Shown piece by piece: positions 16,900-26,027 of a DNA stretch of 49,112 nucleotides. Positions within the stretch are counted from its first letter, which is position 1. Each line of letters begins with the position of its first letter. The DNA is from RGIG5612 sp045599965 (GTDB lineage: Bacteria > Bacillota > Clostridia > Lachnospirales > Lachnospiraceae): assembly GCA_045599965.1 (NCBI GenBank), contig JAZRXA010000062.1, positions 1-49,112 of the forward strand. Reading direction: 5' to 3'. Below the pieces are notes generated by a model. It was given only the letters and a program-made list of their open reading frames with translations. It searched no databases and was not told the DNA's origin. Made by a program: the position numbers and the translations under genes.

Positions 16900-17991
16900 T
16901 TATACCAATAGTTTTTCCCATTCTTTACTAATATGAGAAGCTGAATATCTAGATAAATTATCTGTAGCGTGATTTGACAAGTATTGTCTTAGACTTTTAT
17001 TATCAATCAATTCACAAATTTTTTGTGCCATACTATCTATATCGCCCAATTTAATCAAAAATCCATTTATACCATTATTTATTATCGTTTGTGGACCATA
17101 AGGAGCATCAAATGCTACTACTGGAAGATGAAATGCCTGCGCTTCAATTAACACTAATCCAAAAGCTTCAAGTCTTGAGGTCATAATTAAAAAAGATGCT
17201 TCGGAATAAATATCACTAATATTATCTGCTCTTCCATCAAGAAAAACCTTACTAGATAAATTATTTTTTTCTATCAACTTTTGTAGTTTGTCTCTCTCGC
17301 AACCCTCTCCGTATATGTGCCATTCCCATCCTTCATAACATTTCAATACTTGTTTTGCCACGAGTATCGCCATATCAAATCCTTTGACATCAAAGAGATT
17401 TCCAATGCTTATTATACGAGTTGATTCTGAATTATATGCAGTTTTAGACTTTTCGTAAGCGCATATATTAGCTATCGAAACACATTTTTCTTTAAATCCG
17501 TACTTTTTAACTATTGAATCCAAGTTGTTCTTAGTCAGAACAACATATTTATTACACAATTTCAATGAAAGTTTACGTGAAAAATTTATTCGCTTAATTC
17601 CTGCTGTATCTAAAGATGAAAATTGGTCCCATATGATAAGATTAACGTTATGTCTCAACATCTTTGTTAAAATTAAATAAATAATCAAAGATGAATCGCT
17701 ACAAATTATATTCCTAATTGTTCGAGTCTTCATCAATACCAATATATTATTTATAATTATACGCAACATCCTTAAAACTTTAATTGATTGCTGTTTATAT
17801 ACTTTTATGAATTCTATCTCTTGATTCAGCGGATAAATAATTTTTTCATTAGGGCCAAAACTAATTATTGATACTTTATAATTTGATTTTTCCACAAAAG
17901 CATTACAAAGTAACTGCACCATTCGTTCAGTGCCCCCACCACGTCCCATATCTCCAGTAATGCAACAAATTTTTGTCTTATCACATTTCAT
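16900..17991 (-). CDS. Glycosyltransferase family 4
   Basis: 363 aa, GT-B fold. The glycine-rich N-terminus 'GDMGRGGGTERMVQLL' (14-29) and the C-terminal donor-binding region with 'SIGNLFDVKGFDMAI' and 'MTSRLEAFGLVLIEAQAF' mark GT4 retaining transferases. It acts at the cytoplasmic face, adding a sugar to the lipid-linked repeat unit. Donor and acceptor cannot be told from sequence. Confidence 0.9.
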   Translation of the reverse strand: MKCDKTKICCITGDMGRGGGTERMVQLLCNAFVEKSNYKVSIISFGPNEKIIYPLNQEIEFIKVYKQQSIKVLRMLRIIINNILVLMKTRTIRNIICSDSSLIIYLILTKMLRHNVNLIIWDQFSSLDTAGIKRINFSRKLSLKLCNKYVVLTKNNLDSIVKKYGFKEKCVSIANICAYEKSKTAYNSESTRIISIGNLFDVKGFDMAILVAKQVLKCYEGWEWHIYGEGCERDKLQKLIEKNNLSSKVFLDGRADNISDIYSEASFLIMTSRLEAFGLVLIEAQAFHLPVVAFDAPYGPQTIINNGINGFLIKLGDIDSMAQKICELIDNKSLRQYLSNHATDNLSRYSASHISKEWEKLLV

Positions 17992-18114
17992 GAATTATAT
18001 GATTTTCGTCATTTATCCCGAAAATTACTATCTCCTTTCTACTATTCATAAAAATATTAAATGCTAGTTTTCTATTCATTTATACATCCATGCTATTTTA
18101 TCAATTTATTGTTA

Positions 18115-18930
18115 TCATAATTTAACCTCTACAAATCTATGCCTATTAATTCTTTTTTCTGTAGAAGGAAGAATCAAATAATCCCCATATGCTTTAGCAA
18201 GCCACTGGTCATAGTCTCTAGGAATATTAAAATAATAGTTTTCAAACGTATGTTTAATAGCAGGATAGTATACTTCTTCATCAAACAATAAATTTTGATA
18301 TCCCAAATTACTCGCAAAACTCGTAATCATTGTACCTGAACTCTTTTCTTCCAAGGTCATCCACCATGTTCTCAATTTATCAATTGTTTTTGACGAAAAC
18401 AAACCCAAGCATCTACAAAATAGCAATGTTATCTTTTTATTTGGTTTCCTTTGATTATATTTCATACCTATTGCAATTGTATGAAGATCAATCATCATTG
18501 CTCTTAATTTCAATAACTTTGTATTCTTCACTCTATCTAATGGGAAAATATCAATCCATACACCATGACATATGTTTATATCTGCCATAGCATATTCCTT
18601 CATAATCGTATTTTTTTTTCTTATTTTAACGATTGGAATTGGATACTTTGTGTCGAACCTTGTTGCTTGACATACATAATCTGTTGGAAGTGCATCCTTT
18701 ATTTTCAAAAATTTTTCAAAATCAGTTCTTGGCATTGAAATGTCGACATCATCATCCCAAGGAATAAAACCATTATGCCTTATTGCACCCAAAAGAGTTC
18801 CACTAGTAAGAAAATATTGTATCCCATTTTTATCACAAAAATCAGTTACATCATACAATATTTGTAATTCAGTTTTTTGTAATTGTTCAAGAAGTTTTCC
18901 TTGAACACTAATAATTTCCCTGTTTTGCAT
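18115..18930 (-). CDS. LicD family phosphotransferase
   Basis: 271 aa. LicD core motif: 'YFLTSGTLLGAIRHNGFIPW' followed by 'DDDVDISMPRTDF', carrying the metal-binding Asp residues. LicD proteins transfer phosphocholine or related phospho-substituents onto surface glycans. It starts 1 bp after the stop of the upstream glycosyltransferase. The attached group here is unknown, since no choline pathway genes are in view. Confidence 0.88.
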   Translation of the reverse strand: MQNREIISVQGKLLEQLQKTELQILYDVTDFCDKNGIQYFLTSGTLLGAIRHNGFIPWDDDVDISMPRTDFEKFLKIKDALPTDYVCQATRFDTKYPIPIVKIRKKNTIMKEYAMADINICHGVWIDIFPLDRVKNTKLLKLRAMMIDLHTIAIGMKYNQRKPNKKITLLFCRCLGLFSSKTIDKLRTWWMTLEEKSSGTMITSFASNLGYQNLLFDEEVYYPAIKHTFENYYFNIPRDYDQWLAKAYGDYLILPSTEKRINRHRFVEVKL

Positions 18931-18931
18931 T

Positions 18932-20047
18932 TTATTCCTTTAAAACTTCTTCAATTAAATTCTCTACAGCACCTACCGTTTTTTCCGTAGAGAAAAACTC
19001 ACTTCGTTCTTTTGCCTTTTCAGCATAATGATGGCATAATGCTTCATCACCCATCATTTGTTTCAATCCCTGATAAATTCCTTCTTCAGAATTATCAACA
19101 ACAATTCCATATTCATTATTCTCACCCAAAGTTTCAATGGTGCCAGAAACATCTGTTGCTACAACAGGTAATCCTACTGTTAATGCTTCAACAATTACTG
19201 TTGCCAACCCTTCTTCACGAGAAGATAGAACATATAAATCTGATTGATGCATAATCGCATATGGATTGTCACAAAATCCCAAAAAGTGTATATATTCTTC
19301 GGCGTTATGTTCTTTTACAAGATTTTTTAATTTGCTTTCTTCTGCACCAATTCCCATAATTGCCAAATCAAATCTATACTCTTCTTCCCACATTTTCACA
19401 GTCACATTTATTAGTCGATCATATCCTTTTTGTGAAGTTAAGCGCCCTGCTGTACATATCAAAAATCTTTTTTTTTCAAAAGGAAGTTGCACATCTTGCT
19501 GGGCTAATAATCTGACTCGATCAATATCGTATGTATTATAAATTGCCTTTGTTGGAATATTTGTATACTTTTGAAACGCATTTGCAACACTTTCAGAAAC
19601 ACCAATAACCCTATTAAAACTAGAATATGCCGCAAATGCTTTATTCTTATTCAGCCATGGTCTTACAATTATTTTTGATTTTGGATTTCCAAAATGTATC
19701 CACGCCAATTTTTTTATATTTTTATCTCTACATCCAGCTAATACTTTTACCGGTAAACCATGCATATAGGCTATAACAATATCGTATTTATCCTTTCCAA
19801 TAAAATAATTATACAAAATCTTCTCCGAAATAAATTTGTAAATATATGAAACGCCTCTGAAACAAAGTGCTTTTTTGCATTTATATGTAATATTGGAGTC
19901 TAAAAGTAAAAGATTTACACCTCCACTAAACATTGTTTGAATTGTTATATCATATCTTGTTAAATCCATATGATTTACCAAATTAACAAGAACGCGTTCT
20001 GCTCCACCACCACCTAAATTTTCAACTAAAAATAATACTTTAATCAT
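18932..20047 (-). CDS. Glycosyltransferase family 4
   Basis: 371 aa. N-terminal 'FLVENLGGGGAERVLVNLV', mid 'TAGRLTSQKGYDRLI' and C-terminal 'LSSREEGLATVIVEALTVGL' with the paired Glu of the GT4 donor site. It is probably part of repeat-unit assembly. Tightly followed by licD. Confidence 0.92.
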   Translation of the reverse strand: MIKVLFLVENLGGGGAERVLVNLVNHMDLTRYDITIQTMFSGGVNLLLLDSNITYKCKKALCFRGVSYIYKFISEKILYNYFIGKDKYDIVIAYMHGLPVKVLAGCRDKNIKKLAWIHFGNPKSKIIVRPWLNKNKAFAAYSSFNRVIGVSESVANAFQKYTNIPTKAIYNTYDIDRVRLLAQQDVQLPFEKKRFLICTAGRLTSQKGYDRLINVTVKMWEEEYRFDLAIMGIGAEESKLKNLVKEHNAEEYIHFLGFCDNPYAIMHQSDLYVLSSREEGLATVIVEALTVGLPVVATDVSGTIETLGENNEYGIVVDNSEEGIYQGLKQMMGDEALCHHYAEKAKERSEFFSTEKTVGAVENLIEEVLKE

Positions 20048-20182
20048 TGTAATTTTCTCGTATTTTGTTATAGTCCTTAAATATTCTTAATGATATATTG
20101 AGTCAACTGATTTTTCATATGAATTGCAGTTAAGATTACGTTGAAAGAAAATAAAAATTTCACTATTTTTTCATATTCATAA

Positions 20183-21343
20183 CTACTTAGCCGAAAGCTT
20201 CTCAATTATACTGCTTTCAAAAGAATACTCCACTTGTTTTTCATTCTCAAAACGTTTAATTGCCAAATCAATTAGCTGATCAATCAATTTTGAATAAGTC
20301 ACCCCTTTTGATTCCCATAAATAAAAAGCTAACGAGCCTGGGATAGTATTTATCTCATTCAGCCATAATTTATTCGTATCTAAATCTATCATATAGTCTA
20401 TTCTTACAACACCACAACATTCTAAAAATTTAAATACTTTCATTGAAATATCTGAAATATTATTTCTCATTTCTTCCGAAATATCTGCTGGAATCTTTCT
20501 TTTTAAACTCGCCATTCCTTTGCTTCCACATTTTTTTGCGCCAGATACATACTTCTCCTCAAAATCTAATATTTCATGCGACGTAATAGGTTCTTCGCAT
20601 TCTGAAACCATACATTCTTTAGTATCTCCTAAAACCGAACAATTAACTTCTTTCAAATTTAAAATTGCACGCTCAATTAATATTCTTTGGCTGAACTTAA
20701 ATGCATTTTTAACTGAAAAATATAAATCTTCCTGATTACGCGCAACTGAAATACCAACACTTGAACCTAAATTTACTGGCTTAACAATGACTGGATATGT
20801 AAAACATTTTTCTATTGACTTAACAATATCTGTGACGCTGTCATAATCATTTATAGAAAAGCGTTTTGCAGGTAAAACTGGAAATCCTTCTGATTCAAGT
20901 GCAATTTTCATCATATATTTATCCATACCTATGGCAGATGAAAGAACATCACATCCCACAAATGGCGCATCCAATGTTTTTAAAAAACCTTGAAGTATTC
21001 CATCTTCTACATTAGTTCCATGAACAATCGGGAAAAATACATCTATACTTGCTATTCTTTCTTTTCCCTCTTGAATCGGGAAATAAATCATTTCAACAAT
21101 ACCATTATTTTTCGTAAAGACAACTCTATGGCACTGATTGATAAGTTCATCTTTACTATAGAATGATTGTATATTTCTTAAAATTTCTCCATAATAGAAT
21201 TCATTTTGTTTTGTAATAAAAACAGGGAAAATATTATATTTTTCATTATCCATATTTTCCATTGCTTGAATCGCTGAAACAATAGAAACATCATGTTCTA
21301 CGCTTCTTCCTCCAAACATGACAGCAATATTCATTTTTTCCAT
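20183..21343 (-). CDS. D-alanine--D-alanine ligase-like ATP-grasp enzyme
   Basis: About 386 aa. Motifs of Ddl: 'MFGGRSVEHDVSIVSA' at the N-terminus, 'PVIVKPVNLGSSVGISVARN' in the ATP-grasp, the omega-loop region around 'GSKGMASLKRKIPADI', and 'WLNEINTIPGSL'. It forms a peptide bond between D-amino acids, normally for peptidoglycan. Its place in a polysaccharide operon, right after a PP-loop enzyme, suggests a specialised role such as making an aminoacyl or dipeptidyl substituent. The ATG at 21343 is preferred over 21352, which touches the Shine-Dalgarno site. Confidence 0.85.
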   Translation of the reverse strand: MEKMNIAVMFGGRSVEHDVSIVSAIQAMENMDNEKYNIFPVFITKQNEFYYGEILRNIQSFYSKDELINQCHRVVFTKNNGIVEMIYFPIQEGKERIASIDVFFPIVHGTNVEDGILQGFLKTLDAPFVGCDVLSSAIGMDKYMMKIALESEGFPVLPAKRFSINDYDSVTDIVKSIEKCFTYPVIVKPVNLGSSVGISVARNQEDLYFSVKNAFKFSQRILIERAILNLKEVNCSVLGDTKECMVSECEEPITSHEILDFEEKYVSGAKKCGSKGMASLKRKIPADISEEMRNNISDISMKVFKFLECCGVVRIDYMIDLDTNKLWLNEINTIPGSLAFYLWESKGVTYSKLIDQLIDLAIKRFENEKQVEYSFESSIIEKLSAK

Positions 21344-21345
21344 AA

Positions 21346-22524
21346 TTACCATCCTCTCAATCGTTGATATATAGTTCTCCCAATTAGGAGAATCGTTCCC
21401 TTAACTTGACATTCAAAAGGAATTGATATGTTATTTTTCTTTGCATACAAATATATTTCTTTTATGAATTGATCATCATTTCTATGTTTGCATAAATACC
21501 CCAAATACCACTTTCTGTTTTTTTTATACTTCTCAATATCAAAACTGGTTTTATACCTTTCTAATAACCCCAAAAAATCAATTGCTAATAGAGTTCTGAT
21601 GCATTTTACGCAACGGCCACAATTCTTTGCATCTTTATAACACACTACAAGATTCTCACAAACAATCGTTTCTTTTGAGATATAGTTTATTTTTTCTACT
21701 CTGTTCATTCCTTCGTTCGAATTTAGGAATTCAATATTATTCGTACACAAACACGAAAGTAAAAAACACTCATAATGTGCGGGATCACAATTCAGCCCAC
21801 ATTCAAAGCTATCAGTATTTACACCCGGAGAATAATAATAACGGCAAAAGAGCTTCTGAAATAGTAATGTTAAGCCTAAATTTCTATATGTATGCGTCCA
21901 TTCAAATCCATCATCCCAGAAATATTCGCTTAAAAACCGATTTAAATTCGATCTAACATTTATAAGAGGATATCCATATTGTTTGCAAAATTTGGTAACA
22001 TGTTCTCTTTCACCCAAATATATTTTCTCTTGGCTGTCGTCATATCCTCCAATTCCGTTATGATGCGCTCCGTTTTCATAGAAAGTCAAATGTGTCAATT
22101 TATAGTTTTCTAATCGACAATCTCTAGTGTATTCTAAAAGAGTTGCGAATGAATCCACGCCACACGATAATCCTGCTCCGACTGCTTGAGGATCATAATT
22201 GATATTCACTAATGGAAACACAAATTTTGATTCATAACTTTTCTGTTCACAAACCCGTAATTGCGGGATTAATTGCTTTGTTATCCCATAATATAGTTTT
22301 TCGGAAACAGGCACATGTGATTTAACATCGTATCCTCCGCGAAGAATAAAAGAAAGAAGCATCACTAGCACACCATCTGCTAATTCGTCGCATAAGTATT
22401 CCCCCCATTCATTATCCGTTTCAAACCACAATACCCCCCCCGATTTATTAATCTCAAGATTGAATTCTAAGCGTGTTTTTTCGCTTTGCTTTTTTTCTAC
22501 GGATTTAATCTCTACAGTATTCAT
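21346..22524 (-). CDS. QueC-like PP-loop ATP-pyrophosphatase-fold enzyme
   Basis: 392 aa. It has a PP-loop (GLSCGVDSFATLLE, about residue 118) and a C-terminal zinc-ligand set 'CYKDAKNCGRCVKCIRT', closely like the C-x8-CxxCxxC arrangement of QueC. Enzymes of this type adenylate a carboxylate and then add a nucleophile. The rest of the protein is not QueC-like, and no other queuosine gene is near, so a role in modifying a sugar or amino acid is more likely. It precedes the Ddl-like ligase by 2 bp and overlaps the hydrolase by one base. A run of eight G (minus strand) lies at codons 28-31. Confidence 0.72.
   Translation of the reverse strand: MNTVEIKSVEKKQSEKTRLEFNLEINKSGGVLWFETDNEWGEYLCDELADGVLVMLLSFILRGGYDVKSHVPVSEKLYYGITKQLIPQLRVCEQKSYESKFVFPLVNINYDPQAVGAGLSCGVDSFATLLEYTRDCRLENYKLTHLTFYENGAHHNGIGGYDDSQEKIYLGEREHVTKFCKQYGYPLINVRSNLNRFLSEYFWDDGFEWTHTYRNLGLTLLFQKLFCRYYYSPGVNTDSFECGLNCDPAHYECFLLSCLCTNNIEFLNSNEGMNRVEKINYISKETIVCENLVVCYKDAKNCGRCVKCIRTLLAIDFLGLLERYKTSFDIEKYKKNRKWYLGYLCKHRNDDQFIKEIYLYAKKNNISIPFECQVKGTILLIGRTIYQRLRGW
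22434..22441 (-). repeat. Homopolymeric G8 tract inside the PP-loop gene
   Basis: Eight consecutive G on the coding strand, encoding Ser-Gly-Gly-Val near codon 29. A one-base slip would truncate the enzyme early. Confidence 0.85.
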
Positions 22525-23285
22525 CAGAAGTCTCCTATCTCAAAAAATGAGCACAATACTCTTTTGAAAACATACGGTTGATCTAAAAACGAAAAGTGTC
22601 CGGCATTCTTAACAACAACCAAACCGGCATCTGGAATCAATTTTTCCATTATTTTTCCATGTTCTACCGGCGTTTCCATGTCATTTTCCCCATAAATCAA
22701 TAATGTAGGACAATTAATCTGCGGTAATAGATTGTAGATATTATCTGTTGCCGCATTAATACAGCATCCGCACATTGTTTCATCTAAATATGCGTAATCG
22801 CCATTTGCTTTTGCTCTTAATATAGACAATCCCGCATTATCTTTTTTATTTAGTAATTCCTCTTTCTTACTTTGAAAAGCGTGAAACTCTTTCTGATATT
22901 CATCAATATCACAAGGAAGGATACCGGCTCCATTTATAAATACCATTTTTTCAATCACAAAAGGTAACGATTTTCGATTACACATTCTTGTCATTATACG
23001 AGTTCCAAAAGAATGCCCAATAATTGAGATCTTTTTGCAATCAAAATAATTAATAAATTCAATTGCAAAATCCGTGTAATCTTCTGAAGCCCAAACAGTA
23101 GAAGGTATTTCACTTTTTCCAAAGCCAGGAAAATCAAATGTCACAACTGTGTATTTTTCTTTTAAAATGCTAACGATAGATTCGTATACCTCTAGAGTAC
23201 AGCCCCAACCATGAAAAATAAAAACATACTCTCCATGACCCACTATTGAATATCTTATCTTAAGATTTTTGATCTTACAGTCCAA
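22524..23285 (-). CDS. Alpha/beta-hydrolase
   Basis: About 253 aa. The oxyanion-hole region 'FHGWG', nucleophile elbow 'GHSFGTR', acid near 'YGENDMETP' and catalytic His in 'KNAGHFSFLDQP' give a complete triad. It is a cytoplasmic esterase/amidase-type fold; the substrate is unknown. The frame opens at 23321, overlapping the upstream gene by 47 bp. A TTG at 23285 with GGAGAGAGG 6 nt upstream is the more likely start, although the ATG at 23321 cannot be excluded. Its position between two ATP-dependent ligases suggests a thioesterase- or transfer-like job in the same pathway. Confidence 0.85.
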   Translation of the reverse strand: MDCKIKNLKIRYSIVGHGEYVFIFHGWGCTLEVYESIVSILKEKYTVVTFDFPGFGKSEIPSTVWASEDYTDFAIEFINYFDCKKISIIGHSFGTRIMTRMCNRKSLPFVIEKMVFINGAGILPCDIDEYQKEFHAFQSKKEELLNKKDNAGLSILRAKANGDYAYLDETMCGCCINAATDNIYNLLPQINCPTLLIYGENDMETPVEHGKIMEKLIPDAGLVVVKNAGHFSFLDQPYVFKRVLCSFFEIGDF

Positions 23286-24276
23286 GTCGAACCTCTCTCC
23301 TTGTTCTTCTCTTATATGCATCTTTACTGATACAAATATCTTTCAAATCGATCGATTTACCGCCTAAGCTCTGAATTAACTGAATTTTTGACATTGTAAA
23401 TCCGCCACCGGAATAAAACGTAAATTCATTAAAAATAATCTTACCTTCAATATTAAAAAGATCAACCCTAACAAGCGGAAATTTTATTGACATTTTTTCA
23501 GAGATATCAATCATTTGATAATAATTAAGGGGTTTGGTAGGAGGTACATCCGTAAAATTGTAACCTACCGCTTCATTGACTAATGTCCAATCCGGCCACA
23601 ATACCCATCGTTTTGATTTTTTGTGATTTCCATTTTCATCTGCTAATCCTAAGTTATAGATTAAAAATTTTACTTTTCCAGCAAAACAAAAAAACTGGAT
23701 TTCCGGAATATCACTTACACCATCAGGCATTGCTAATACTTCTTCACACACAATTTTCGGTTCTATATCTTTATAATTCCATTCTCTAGATAAATAATAT
23801 GGTTGCTGTTTTAATAAAAAATTAAATTTCCATCTAATGTATTTTTCGTTAAATGGCTTATCTCTATCAAAAACAAAATTCATGCCTGAAGCATGATTAC
23901 ACTTCAAATAACATGGCGAAGGCAACTTTTCAAAATCAATTTCATCTGCGTTGTTAAAACAAAAATATTCCGTTTTCAAAATATCTTCATAATTGCATTG
24001 CTTAACATATTCCCTTACTTTGTGCTTATCACAGCACAAAGTTAAAAGCGGATCACGATTACTCAACTTCAAAAAACACATTTTTTCATCAAGTGTTTTC
24101 GGATCTAAAAAATCATTTTCCATACCATAATGTCTTTTCCATAATTTTTTGGTAAATTCGTAATCACTATATATAACTACTCTGATTTTAGCAATCATCC
24201 AACGAAGCCTTAACCACATCTTTTCAAATATCACGTTTTTTTGAGCAAAATGCTCTAATTCATCTTTAATCTTCAT
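23275..24276 (-). CDS. TupA-like ATP-grasp protein (first of two)
   Basis: 333 aa. It matches the TupA-like ATP-grasp layout: 'FLKLSNRDPLLTLCCDKHKV', then 'YLKCNHASGMNFV', 'YYLSREWNYKDIEPKIVCEE' and 'FPLVRVDLFNIEGKIIFNEF'. TupA builds the poly-gamma-glutamate part of teichuronopeptides, so members are thought to ligate amino acids to surface polymers. The protein at 28000-28986 is a paralogue with the same motifs. It acts in the cytoplasm. Confidence 0.85.
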   Translation of the reverse strand: MKIKDELEHFAQKNVIFEKMWLRLRWMIAKIRVVIYSDYEFTKKLWKRHYGMENDFLDPKTLDEKMCFLKLSNRDPLLTLCCDKHKVREYVKQCNYEDILKTEYFCFNNADEIDFEKLPSPCYLKCNHASGMNFVFDRDKPFNEKYIRWKFNFLLKQQPYYLSREWNYKDIEPKIVCEEVLAMPDGVSDIPEIQFFCFAGKVKFLIYNLGLADENGNHKKSKRWVLWPDWTLVNEAVGYNFTDVPPTKPLNYYQMIDISEKMSIKFPLVRVDLFNIEGKIIFNEFTFYSGGGFTMSKIQLIQSLGGKSIDLKDICISKDAYKRRTRREVRLGL

Positions 24277-24339
24277 ATTTATTCTTTTTTAAAACATTTG
24301 AAAATAAAAACCATCTTCACCTTATACAATTTTTCATTT

Positions 24340-25101
24340 TCATTTTTTAACAACTATTCTATCCCTTACTTCCCTAAATCTCTGGAATTCATCTGTTAAA
24401 GTATCTATAAGTTCATTGTTTTTTTCATCTATTAATTGAACAAAATTCTCATAATTATCAAATCCCGTTTCCGTCCATGAAAATGGATGAATCAAAAGCT
24501 GAATCTTTTTATGTTTCATTAATGTTTCATAGTCAGGATATCCATAATTCCACCTATGTTTTGAATCAGCTATGTATTTAACATCCAGTTTTGTGTTTTC
24601 ATCAATTGATTCCGCATATGAAAAGAAGTGACTTGAATAAGCATTAATCGTATGTGGGATTGAAATATTATAGTAATATACTTCCTTCACAGGGCGATGA
24701 AAGGAATAAGTATCTATGGGCATCTGAAGCATTTCACTCATGATACGCAATTGATCTCTCACTCCATCTCTGACACTCACAGAATCACTTTGTCCGTTTA
24801 AATGATAATGTAACCCAATAGTATGACCTCTATCTGCCATATCGTGCATCATATCAATGTTTTTCTTTGAAAATGCATTATAAGAGTTGTTAGTAAATTG
24901 AACAAAATAGGTGCTGCAAAAATCTTCTTCTGTTTCGACAAGCGACAATTGATATGCACGGTCAAGAGAAAACTCCACATCATGGCGCATAATAACAAAT
25001 TCATCTTTATCAAGAGCGTCCTTATAACTCATTGACTTTCTAGTTGTTTTTACGTCCTTTAATATATTTCTATATACTTGGTATGATGGTTTAAACTCCA
25101 T
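24340..25101 (-). CDS. Polysaccharide deacetylase-fold protein
   Basis: 253 aa. 'FVIMRHDVEFSLDRA' gives the NodB-type Asp, and 'RGHTIGLHYHL' supplies the His pair; 'SFHRP' and 'LLIHPFSWTE' fit a divergent CE4 fold. There is no signal peptide, so it works in the cytoplasm, unlike most polymer deacetylases, perhaps on a nucleotide-sugar or lipid-linked sugar. The ATG at 25101 has AAGGAG 9 nt upstream; the frame opens further upstream at 25140 inside the preceding gene. Confidence 0.68.
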   Translation of the reverse strand: MEFKPSYQVYRNILKDVKTTRKSMSYKDALDKDEFVIMRHDVEFSLDRAYQLSLVETEEDFCSTYFVQFTNNSYNAFSKKNIDMMHDMADRGHTIGLHYHLNGQSDSVSVRDGVRDQLRIMSEMLQMPIDTYSFHRPVKEVYYYNISIPHTINAYSSHFFSYAESIDENTKLDVKYIADSKHRWNYGYPDYETLMKHKKIQLLIHPFSWTETGFDNYENFVQLIDEKNNELIDTLTDEFQRFREVRDRIVVKK

Positions 25102-25105
25102 GGCA

Positions 25106-26005
25106 TTATTCTCCTTTTTTGGTTGATGCCGGGTTTCCAAATACTACGCTTCCATCAGCTACATCTTTCGTAATCACGGAACCCATACCTACAAAAGCGT
25201 TGTCCCCTATTTTTGCTTTATTGCGTACTGTCGTATTTCCGGAAATGAATACCTGTTCTCCTGTAGAAGAACCTCCAAACATAATCGTTTCTCCAACAAT
25301 AAACGTATCTCTTCCTAAATGCACATTGTGAGAAATAAATGTGCTGTTATCGATTTTGGAACCACTCTCAATGATAGTATCATCAATTGCTCCCCTTGCA
25401 ATTACACACAATGCACCAATCTGAACATCATCTTCAATTACAACTCCTCCAAATTGAGGCATGGTTGCAGCTTTTCCATCAGCGTCCCTATCTGTTGAAA
25501 GTCCATCTGCTCCAATTACGGAGTTTTCGCGAATACTTACATTATTTCCGATTTTTACTTTTCCGACAATTTTTGTTCCAGAACCAATATAACAATTATT
25601 TCCTATCTCAACTTCTCCACCAATGTAAGTATAAGGCATAATAATCGTATTGGTTCCTATTTTCGCATTCGAAGCAATCAATGCACCATCAACACTTTCA
25701 ACTTCTTCTTTTTTAGGATTATTTGTAATATTATTATCTCTGAAAAACATACAATATTCAGTTCGTGGGTCTTTCGCTCGTACAATTACATTGTTATCTT
25801 CAGTTTCTTTATCAACTTCTAATCCTAATGGGCAAAAAATCAGACATTCTTTTAATGTTTTTATTCTATCTACACGATGCACATTCTTTTGATTGATAAA
25901 CATTACCGCGTTATTCTTCGGTTTGTCTAAAGAGGCAGGATAATACACGTTAAAATTATGTTTATCAGAATACTTCCTAACATTTACTGAAAATAGTTTT
26001 TCCAT
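25106..26005 (-). CDS. Left-handed beta-helix acyltransferase
   Basis: 299 aa. From residue 100 there are many hexapeptide repeats (for example 'IGTNTIIMPYTYIGGEVEIG' and 'VKIGNNVSIRENSVIG'), the LbH fold of LpxD/GlmU/PglD-type transferases. The N-terminal 90 residues resemble an LpxD-like uridine-binding part. It probably N- or O-acylates a nucleotide-activated amino sugar. Next to the deacetylase-like gene, so the two may exchange acyl groups on one sugar. Confidence 0.82.
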   Translation of the reverse strand: MEKLFSVNVRKYSDKHNFNVYYPASLDKPKNNAVMFINQKNVHRVDRIKTLKECLIFCPLGLEVDKETEDNNVIVRAKDPRTEYCMFFRDNNITNNPKKEEVESVDGALIASNAKIGTNTIIMPYTYIGGEVEIGNNCYIGSGTKIVGKVKIGNNVSIRENSVIGADGLSTDRDADGKAATMPQFGGVVIEDDVQIGALCVIARGAIDDTIIESGSKIDNSTFISHNVHLGRDTFIVGETIMFGGSSTGEQVFISGNTTVRNKAKIGDNAFVGMGSVITKDVADGSVVFGNPASTKKGE

Positions 26006-26027
26006 ACACTTAACTTCCTATCTATTG

